DNA of 64,000 nucleotides from Mesocentrotus franciscanus (Eukaryota > Echinodermata > Echinoidea > Camarodonta > Strongylocentrotidae): the NCBI GenBank assembly GCA_037976565.1, contig CP137679.1, positions 11,166,651 through 11,230,650 on the forward strand, written 5' to 3'. The notes below the pieces were generated by a model. That model was not told where the DNA came from, searched no databases, and was given only the letters and a program-made list of their open reading frames with translations. A program made the translations under genes and the position numbers. Positions 56,791 through 64,000 of this stretch are shown one piece after another; the first letter of the stretch is position 1; each line of letters opens with the position of its first letter.

Positions 56791-58012
56791 AAGCATGTTA
56801 CACTGAGTTAATCCCCTACTGCGCCTCAGCAAACATCTCATTTGTACTTCACAAGTCTTGGCTTGAAATATTTAATAGTGGAGGAAAATAAATTGCAATA
56901 CTTAAAGAGTTAAATGATATATTTAGAAATTCTACATACCGTACTTGTAAATATAAACTTTATAATTATATCAAAATAATCAAATTCATGTATACATGTA
57001 CATTCACTATAATGGAATCATGGATAATAACCTCCTCTAGGTTAGAAAGCATTAAAGAGAAACACATGCCTGAGAATTTTAATCTTTTACCGAAAAATGA
57101 TTTCTTATTTCTAGCCTTTTCTCAGAATAGTTCAAGAACGAAGGAACAAAGTAATTTTGATTTGATTTTTGAACTGCAGGCACAGCCTATCAAAATTAAA
57201 AGTGAAAACAAGAACTCAATTGTGACTAAAATCAGAATACGTGTGTACAACTATAAATATTTGTAAATAATTTTGACAACTCCATATACATTTCTTCTCC
57301 TACTACCACAATAAATATTTAATTGGCTTTCTTGATTTGTGAATTCATACGTTCATTTAAATATAAATGATTAATACTTATAGAAATGGGCATAATTTTT
57401 TGTTTCTTTTTGTGTATCTACTATTTTAAAATGATAATGGTTTAACTAGATGATAGAACATGGAATAATTAGTGATTACAGATAAATAGAAAGTATTATA
57501 CACCGCATATGGAGATTCTAGGCCTCTGATTGGTCAAAACCTAAGGCATGAAATTCGCTACTGACTGCTGGGCGGTATAGCAAAAAATATTGACCGGGCA
57601 TAGTTCTACTTGCACGTACAATGCAAGGACACAATCATCGCAATGGTTGGCGCAGTGCGACACGCGGTATGGTCTCAGACAGGTAAATATCCTTTGACTA
57701 CATAATACTTGATAAAAGGCATGATTTGTTAAAATATATCTTTTTGAGAATTAACACAGGTGAAGCAGTATATAAAATAAATATCGACTGCCTAATTTTT
57801 TGGGTCACGGTTGACTTCAGATAGAAAGAGAACGACGATACTTTTATTATGCACATAATTACCCGATAAAATTACTCCATTACTCCATAATATGGAAATA
57901 GCAAATAAGGCCATATGCACACGATTTCTGTGTTTTCTTGTCTTCAATTCATAAAGAAGTACAATTCAAAAGGAAATATATCAATCCACAAAAATTTATT
58001 ATAATTTTCTCT

Positions 58013-58690
58013 TTTACAGAATATGTGAAAAAACTGATGAAAGAACTAAATATGACATGCATTGACTGCCGAAACGCCACTTGAGAGTTTCAAGGAGTAA
58101 AATTTCAGCATATTCATATAAAAAAGTGATTCCATACACTACTTTCACCGAGTGTGTGGAAAAATCAGAAGAGAGATAAAAATACACATGCATGACTTAA
58201 TACACTGAATGAAGACATCCTATATCCAGATGGTCTCATACCATTGGTGACTTTCTATTAATGATGTGGTAAAAAGGAAACTTGTTCTTATATTTAAAAA
58301 ATTCAGTTGAAAGATACAAATTTGACTTGCATTGACCATGGGAGGACATCGCATATGTCTGGCCTAATTCGGAAAATTGGTAATTTTCAGTTTACAGAGT
58401 AAAAACAAATTATGTATATAAATGATTCATGGCATCTTTTTTTGATAATTTTTTTTTTACAGAATATGCAAAACAACAGATGAAAGATACAAATATGACT
58501 TGCACGAACCGAGGGAGAGCACAAAGTGTTTGGCTCATCTCCGGAAACTGGTAATTTGTTGGTTTATTCAAAATAGAGTACAAACACAACATGTCCATAT
58601 ACAAAAAAAAAGATCCCAGGCATTTTTTTTACAGAAAATGTGAACAAAATCGAGATGAAAGATATAAATATGACTTGCAATGATCACAGA
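58013..58690. repeat. Degenerate tandem repeat next to the LRSAM1 stop
   Basis: Five diverged units with GATGAAAGATACAAATATGA / CTTGCATTGACC cores near 58035, 58170, 58310, 58478 and 58655 (spacing roughly 130-175 bp). Several are preceded by TTTTACAGAATATGTG. It lies within the presumed LRSAM1 3' UTR. Confidence 0.6.
58563..58568 (-). promoter_or_regulatory. Candidate LRSAM1 poly(A) signal
   Basis: TTTATT on the plus strand is AATAAA on the minus strand, about 145 bases after the LRSAM1 stop. Other AATAAA hexamers follow further left, so the real end is uncertain. Confidence 0.3.
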
Positions 58691-58710
58691 TGTTGGGAGT
58701 CGGACCTCTC

Positions 58711-58842
58711 TCATCCCACCGGCGAGTTTCCGACGATGATCTTAGAGGTGATCTCACCACGACAGAGAGGACACTTGAAGAGTGGCTGAGAGCACTTTAC
58801 ACAGCAGCAGATATGGCCACACATCATAAACAGCATATCGGA
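58711..58842 (-). CDS. LRSAM1: LRSAM1 final exon: second half of the RING finger
   Basis: After an acceptor (cacctcag) it encodes SDMLFMMCGHICCCVKCSQP, CPLCRGEI and ends GNSPVG-stop (TGA, 58711-58713). It supplies the C3H...C4 ligands 3-8 of the RING. Confidence 0.9.
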   Translation of the reverse strand, partial: SDMLFMMCGHICCCVKCSQPLFKCPLCRGEITSKIIVGNSPVG

Positions 58843-60959
58843 CTGAGGTGGGTGAAAATGGGAGGGAAAGAGTGAATGGATCACATCAAATCCATGTTTT
58901 TTTGATCTTCTTTTCATGAAATTTTTAAATACAGTCAAACCTGGTTTAGCGACCACCTGTCTACAAAGACCACCTTTTTTGTTTCCCTTGACAATGGTTT
59001 CTCATTGAAACATGTACTAAAGGAACCTGTCTACAAAGACCACCTGTCCACAAAGACCACTTTTCTTGTCTCCCTTGGGTGGTCTTTATAGACAGGTTTC
59101 ACTGCATATCATCAGTTGAGAGCCAGAAGGGCATTAACTCTGTGTTAAAATATATGACTTTAATACCCTTCTGGATCCCAGCAGACGATATCAACCATTG
59201 ATAGCGAGAAGGGTGTTAATTCAATGTTAAAAGCTTTGAATACTGCATGGCCTCCAAGCTCCCAGCAAATGATATGTATCATTCTATTTATGTTTTTCTG
59301 TTTTTCTATGTTAGAAAAGTTGAACGTGTGTTCCATGCAGAGAGTTTTATGTTGACCTTTATTTTCTTCATAGACCTTAACCATTAACCTAAAGAATGCC
59401 ACATGAATTAAGGTTGATATATAGATTTCGGTTGTACAGATAATATTTTTTCATGATTGGTACCCTTCAATGGTATCCTTCAAGAGAAAAGTACTGAAAT
59501 GCTTGAAGAAGAAAGAAAATTGCATATGCGATGATCACCCCTGATCACGCCCTCCTCCCCCCAAAACATGGAAATATATACTCACGTCTTTCTCCATACA
59601 TATGACACACTCTGTAGTAACCCTCACAGTCACATCGGGGTTGTAACCTTCTGGTGCTTGTACCGCCTCTACCGGTCTAGAGGCGGCAGCCGCACCCATT
59701 TCCTCCTCCTCATCCTGGTCCTTCTTGCCCTTTCCACTACCAGGATCCATGGGCGGGGCCGAGGGTTCTGCCGGTCGCTCCAGGGCGGCGGCTTTCTCCA
59801 TCGCTCTGGTCTGGGCTTGGACGTACCCTTGGACCGCGGTCAGGATGGCTTTACGGAGACCGACCTCGTGGACACCGATCTGCAACAAAAGAACACCAGA
59901 AAGTTTAATGAGAGTGGTGAATGTGACTTACATTTAAAATAGGTGTCATAGTCGAGTAGTTTAGACACCAAACTGGGGATGAGAAGGTCTTGGGGTCAAG
60001 CCCCAGCAGTGCATTAACGTCATTCAACATTTGCCCCTCGACAACCACACATACTTGCCTAACACAGCAACAATACAAGGTGGGTTCCATTTATATAAAC
60101 TGGAATTATGGCCCTCTGATTTTTATGTTCTAAAAAGCAAAATTATATTTAAATTGAATATTTTGTATGAGTTATGGAGACAAGTTTTCATTCTCAGTGT
60201 TTTTTTCTTCAATTATCTTATCATATTTATCCTACATGTATTTATCTTCATGACAACACTTTTCAAGGATACCTTACTTCACAATGCGTGAACTCCATTT
60301 TGAATTTTCAACAAGAAAGACCTGTCTCTCTGAGAGAAAAAAAATACTCTCTAAAATTTGTGAATCTATGAACCATCCACAAGATTAAAAACTATTGAAA
60401 GGTCACCTATGATCACATGTATATATGTAAATACTTCCTGTATCAACACTTTGGTTGCTTTCTTTGTCCCTCTCTGCATGGTCGCTTGTTTGCCACGCAT
60501 GCAATTTTGCACAAAACAATAGGCACATTTGACAGCAGGGATTACTTTGTGCGACACAATGGCTTTGCAAAATTACCCATTTTCGATCTTGATCAGCACC
60601 ATGACAACCCTTTTAACACAAGTATAGATTAATCTTGCACTGGAATCAGTTGAATAATCTAGAATTCTATTGTCTATCTATTCCATGATACATACACTGT
60701 GGTACAGGGAGATTATTTTGGTGGCATGGAAAGAGTTAATTAATGCATGCCACACAAAAACATCTCTACTGTCTACATATAACATCATGAATAATGCATG
60801 GCTGATCTCGTCCTCCAAAGCCATTACCTCTCTCAATTCATCCATTCCCATCTGCATCATGGTTTCTATGGAAACGCGATGCCTGGCAAATCTAGGGATG
60901 TAGTCTTCCGCACCAGCCTCTTGTAAGATATCAACCACAGCGAGCTCCAGCTTGTGTTC
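58711..60959 (-). CDS. LRSAM1: LRSAM1, E3 ubiquitin ligase: last three coding exons (5' part outside window)
   Basis: LRSAM1 (Tal) is a cytosolic RING E3 ligase with N-terminal leucine-rich repeats, a coiled coil, a SAM domain, P(S/T)AP motifs and a C-terminal RING. It ubiquitinates TSG101 and marks intracellular bacteria in xenophagy. The exons in transcript order are 60828-60959, 59586-59879 and 58711-58842, all phase 0, giving 185 residues. The SAM domain spans the first junction (DILQEAGAEDYIPRFARHRV, then IGVHEVGLRKAILTAVQGYV). PSAP occurs in PAEPSAPPMDP. The RING reads ECVICMEKD, then MCGHICCCVKC and CPLCRGEI. Domain order and the RING at the extreme C-terminus fit LRSAM1. LRR and coiled-coil exons should lie beyond 64000. 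No signal peptide or membrane segment is expected. Confidence 0.88.
58932..59104. mobile_element. Tc1/pogo-like MITE, CAGTCAAACCT family, in LRSAM1 intron
   Basis: TA-CAGTCAAACCTGGTTTAGC to GACAGGTTTCACTG, with TACAAAGACCACCTGTC blocks inside. Confidence 0.7.
59115..59185. repeat. Short hairpin repeat in LRSAM1 intron
   Basis: GAGCCAGAAGGGCATTAACTC and ATACCCTTCTGGATCCCAGC are inverted. A second decayed copy follows at 59200-59270. Confidence 0.7.
59586..59879 (-). CDS. LRSAM1: LRSAM1 penultimate exon: end of SAM, PSAP motif, first RING cysteines
   Basis: 98 codons, acceptor ttgcag, donor gtgagt. Encodes IGVHEVGLRKAILTAVQGYV, a low-complexity acidic linker (KKDQDEEEEMG), PSAP, and TECVICMEKD with RING Cys 1 and 2. 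The RING is split by an intron between ligands 2 and 3. Confidence 0.9.
59942..60060 (+). mobile_element. Possible tRNA-derived SINE head in LRSAM1 intron
   Basis: TGTCATAGTCGAGTAGTTTAGA resembles a D-arm/A box and GGGGTCAAGCCCCAGC a B box about 40 bases later. No clear tail. Family not recognised. Confidence 0.35.
60828..60959 (-). CDS. LRSAM1: LRSAM1 exon: first part of the SAM domain
   Basis: 44 codons from acceptor tcctag to donor gtaatg: EHKLELAVVDILQEAGAEDY then IPRFARHRVSIETMMQMGMD. Typical SAM helices 1-4. Confidence 0.9.
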
Positions 60960-62146
60960 CTAGGAGAATGTGAAAGGAGAAAATGCTGGATAAGTAACTT
61001 ATGAATTTAAATTTAGATTTTCCAACATAAATTTTAAAAAAATTAATACATGAATAGATATCTTCAATGGATTTTCATTTGGAAGTCTACTCAGGGGCAC
61101 AACCAGGATTCCTTCTAAGAGGGGGCACAATATTATTAAATTTTGCGACAAGCAAATAGGAAAAATAAATATCTGGGATGCCTTTTTACTATAAAATTTC
61201 TCTGACAAGCAGAAGTAGCTTAGAAGCTTTATGAGTGCTTTTAAAATTGAAAAATTGCTAACAAACAAACAAAATCTGCCATCGAGTCTAATACATCATT
61301 GCTAAGAACAGAATGATGTAGACCAAATATCATGCCTCAAAAACACATCAAAATATAAAGCGATGTGCATGCTAGTACACAAATCCTGTCCAATTTCTCT
61401 ACGGTATTAAATGTACATGTGTAGCATAAAGGGGGTTTGATCTGATACTAAGTAAGGTTTTCATAAAAGTAGAAAATGTGAAAAATGGAACAGTGAAAGA
61501 TTGAAAAAAATCTGAAAAATGTGAGGAATTAATCAATTTCTAATGAATTTCAAAAGTTGTAATTGATCAAACACAAATCGTCAACTTAGTGACATACCGG
61601 TAACTTTACTCTACACAACAATTCTTTTTTTTTTAATTCCTTTTTCCTCAAGGGAAAATATTCAACTACTTATGCAACCTGGCTAAAATCAATGCATGTT
61701 TGTTTCAACACAACCCCTATCTATTCTTTCATCAACAACCGAGAAAAAGAAGAAGAAGAAAAAAATATATATATATATGAATTTTTAAAATCTCTCAGCT
61801 AATTTAATAGCTCTCGTCAAATATATTGCTTGAATGGTCCATACCTATACTGTAAAAACACAATGTCTCATTATACATGTACACGTTGTTCTTTCTACTC
61901 TCTAGGTCATACAGTAAGATTGTCTAAGATACAAATTCATACGACCGGAAATGTCATTAAAGAGGAGGTTGAGTTCTGGGGAGAGGTGAAAATAATTTGC
62001 GAGCGTTTTCATTGTTATTATGCAAGTGTGGAAGAACGTCAGAGAGAAAATGTCCCCTGAAAAGCATGGCTCTTCAAATGCCTTCATATTCTAAATATGA
62101 CAAGTGACAGCTTAAAAATGAGGCCTGATTTTTTTGCTACATGTTT

Positions 62147-62296
62147 GTGTAGTCCCATATACATCTTTCAGTGTACAGTGCTTGTTACTTTACCAAGACT
62201 GGGCCAAATTTCTTATCATTTTGATGACTCCAGAACCTTGCAGTACACACCAATACTTCTATGCTACATGATCAGAACTCAACTTTATCTTTAACA
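62147..62296. mobile_element. Truncated family 1 MITE
   Basis: TGTAGTCCCATATACATCTT through CCAGAACCTTGCAGTACACA matches the interior and right part of 25608-25988. The left half is missing, and the end (CAACTTTATCTTTAA) is kept with a small deletion. Confidence 0.75.
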
Positions 62297-62403
62297 CCCA
62301 AAAATGATGGAAGGTAAAAAAAACAAAAAAACATGGTGGGAGCAACATGCTATATGTACATGTACTTTGTTGTTTGTGCATCTGGTCATATTGTCTGTTC
62401 AGA

Positions 62404-62466
62404 GCCAGAATGGTATTAAATCTATGTCCAAGTATATATGAGTTAATGCCCTTCTGGCTCCAAACA
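62404..62466. repeat. Short hairpin repeat
   Basis: GCCAGAATGGTATTAAATC and GAGTTAATGCCCTTCTGGC are inverted. Same family as 25449, 40476 and 59115. Confidence 0.7.
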
Positions 62467-62655
62467 GAAAATATACAGCCAGCCGATAATAACCAGAATA
62501 CACATAATGCTACTAAATATTTTTAATGAAGAGGTACAGGTAACAGGTTGAAGGACTTTTAAAGAATAACTCTAGAAGAGGTTGCACATCCATGCAAAAA
62601 CACAATATAGAAAAAATAAACTAGATGGAACTTCAACTGCGCGCAGTCGAAAATG

Positions 62656-63587
62656 ATGCCTCCGCCATAGAGCAATTTTACAAACCAAAATGGAAGCAAT
62701 TTTTAAAATTCAAGTTTGATTGTAATCCATCTGTTGGTTCTAATGATAACGCGATCACGAGCTATTTTAGGATACATAATGAGCCCTGTGACCTTTGACC
62801 TCGTGACCCCAAATCTAATCAGTTCATTGGCTCTGCAAGATACATACATGACCCAAGTTTGGCGGTAATCCATCAATCGGTTCTTGAGATAACGTGATCA
62901 CAAGCTATTTTGCATACATAATGAGCCCTGTGACCTTTGACCTTTGACCTCGTGACCCCAAAATCTAACCAGTTCATTAGCTCTGCAAGATACATACATG
63001 ACCCAAGTTTGGCGGTAATCCATCAATCGGTTCTTGAGATAACACGATCACGAGCTATTTTTGCATACATAATGAGCCCTGTGACCTTTGACCTTTGACC
63101 TCGTGACCCCAAAATCTAATCAGTTCATTAGCTCTGCAAGATACATACATGACCCAAGTTTGGCGGTAATCCATCAATCGGTTCTTGAGATAACGCGATC
63201 ACGAGCTATTTTTGCATACATAATGAGCCCTGTGACCTTTGACCTTTGACCTCGTGACCCCAAAATCTAATCAGTTCATTAGCTCTGCAAGATACATACA
63301 TGACCCAAGTTTGGCGGTAATCCATCAATCGGTTCTTGAGATAACGCGATCACGAGCTATTTTTGCATACATAATGAGCCCTGTGACCTTTGACCTTTGA
63401 CCTCGTGACCCCAAAATCTAATCAGTTCATTAGCTCTGCAAGATACATACATGACCCAAGTTTGGCGGTAATCCATCAATCGGTTCTTGAGATAACGCGA
63501 TAACGAGAACGGGACGTATGTACGTACGTACGGACGGACGGACAACCAGAAAACATAATGCCTACGGCTACTTTGTAGCGGAGGCAT
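62656..63587. mobile_element. Element with ATGCCTCCGC ends carrying a 5 x 151-bp tandem array
   Basis: Left end ATGCCTCCGCCATAGAG and right end (minus strand) ATGCCTCCGCTACAAAGT are short inverted ends. Units begin AATGAGCCCTGTGACCTTTG at 62778, 62920, 63071, 63222 and 63373; the first is 142 bp, the rest 151. Each has TGACCTTTGACC, AGTTTGGCGGTAATCCATCA and GATAACGCGATCACGAGC. The array ends in TACGTACGTACGGACGGACG. No coding capacity. Confidence 0.75.
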
Positions 63588-64000
63588 AAAAATTCATTAA
63601 CATACCAGGGCACTGTAGCATTAAAACCAATTAATTAGGGTGTAATAGGGCCCAAGTTATTCTACGCAAATTCTGTACATCAATGTACATTACAGAGTTT
63701 ATATTCCCTGGTTCAAAAGCAAGAATAAGATATATGTGTGTACACCATACACTCTTACAAATGTATTGAATTTACTTTTTTTTTCAGGCAAATAATGAAT
63801 TTGTTTGTGCAAACAGCATACATGGATATGACTTCAACAGTTTTGAACTAGAACCACAAGTAACAAATTTTGCACAGCATCTGAAATGAATTACTACCTT
63901 CTTCAACCCCCTGCGTACTCGAGAGAAAAATCTATTTTTTTGTGGGAAAGCCTAGGAAAATCAGAAATATGGACAGATAAAAAAGAAATCTGCATACACC

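Larger units (their letters stand above)
50600..58710. other. Intergenic / likely LRSAM1 3' UTR region
   Basis: No exon-like frame is seen on either strand. It holds (TA)n and (GA)n at 50765-50890, CT-rich tracts (51120-51300, 52503-52535, 55585-55682), several MITEs, an 11-bp minisatellite, and long AT-rich stretches between 54 and 58 kb with nothing recognisable. The part nearest 58710 should be 3' UTR of LRSAM1. Confidence 0.6.
60960..64000 (-). other. LRSAM1 intron running past the right edge
   Basis: No coding exon is seen on the minus strand between the acceptor at 60960 and the window end. It contains a MITE fragment, a short hairpin repeat, the 151-bp tandem repeat and AT-rich DNA. 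63600-64000 shows nothing recognisable. Confidence 0.6.

Noticed and set aside
62778..63500. CRISPR-like regular array
   Set aside because: Units are 151 bp and repeated throughout, with no short repeats separated by unique spacers; the DNA is from an animal genome.

Overview
The window is nuclear DNA from an animal, almost certainly a sea urchin (echinoid). The evidence is a complete 22-exon gene for major yolk protein (MYP, toposome), the transferrin-like yolk glycoprotein of echinoderms. All of its introns are GT-AG, and the DNA around it is full of tRNA-derived SINEs, short inverted-repeat DNA transposons (MITEs) and microsatellites. The species cannot be fixed from the sequence alone.

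Layout. (1) Bases 1-23878 hold the same ~11.5 kb segment twice, on either side of a 500-base run of N. Copy A (282-11831) ends exactly at the gap and copy B (12332-23878) begins exactly at it, which is the geometry of two overlapping contigs that were not merged. Each copy carries the last coding exon of one unidentified plus-strand gene, with an acidic C-terminal tail ending in a PDZ-ligand-like ESTV, followed by a long 3' UTR. The exon is intact in copy B and frameshifted by a 5-bp deletion in copy A. (2) 23.9-33.4 kb is intergenic and repetitive: MITEs, a long (AAG)n tract, and a ~3.8 kb nested transposon composite with hAT-like ends set inside a (GAT)n microsatellite. (3) 33.4-50.6 kb is the MYP gene on the plus strand, with TATA box, inverted CCAAT pair, signal peptide, two transferrin-like lobes, a C-terminal Cys-rich tail and poly(A) signals. 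Its exons sum to 4048 bp. Reading-frame bookkeeping shows two exons each one base short; with those two bases counted the product is 1349 residues, close to the size I recall for the family. (4) 50.6-58.7 kb has no gene apart from the likely 3' UTR of the next one, and holds nested and palindromic MITEs. (5) 58.7-60.96 kb holds the last three coding exons, on the minus strand, of LRSAM1, an E3 ubiquitin ligase: SAM domain, a PSAP (TSG101-binding) motif and a C-terminal RING. Its upstream exons lie beyond the right edge. The final 3 kb is intron with a 5 x 151-bp tandem repeat carrying nuclear-receptor DR1-like sites.

The three genes show no obvious joint pathway: a secreted yolk/nutrient transport protein, a cytosolic ubiquitin ligase, and an unknown protein with a PDZ-ligand-like tail. 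MYP and LRSAM1 are convergent. I found no convincing undescribed system. The most useful observations are the probable false duplication, the two one-base breaks in MYP, the layered transposon insertions, an intronic minisatellite that repeats the exon 8 splice donor, and the DR1-bearing repeat.
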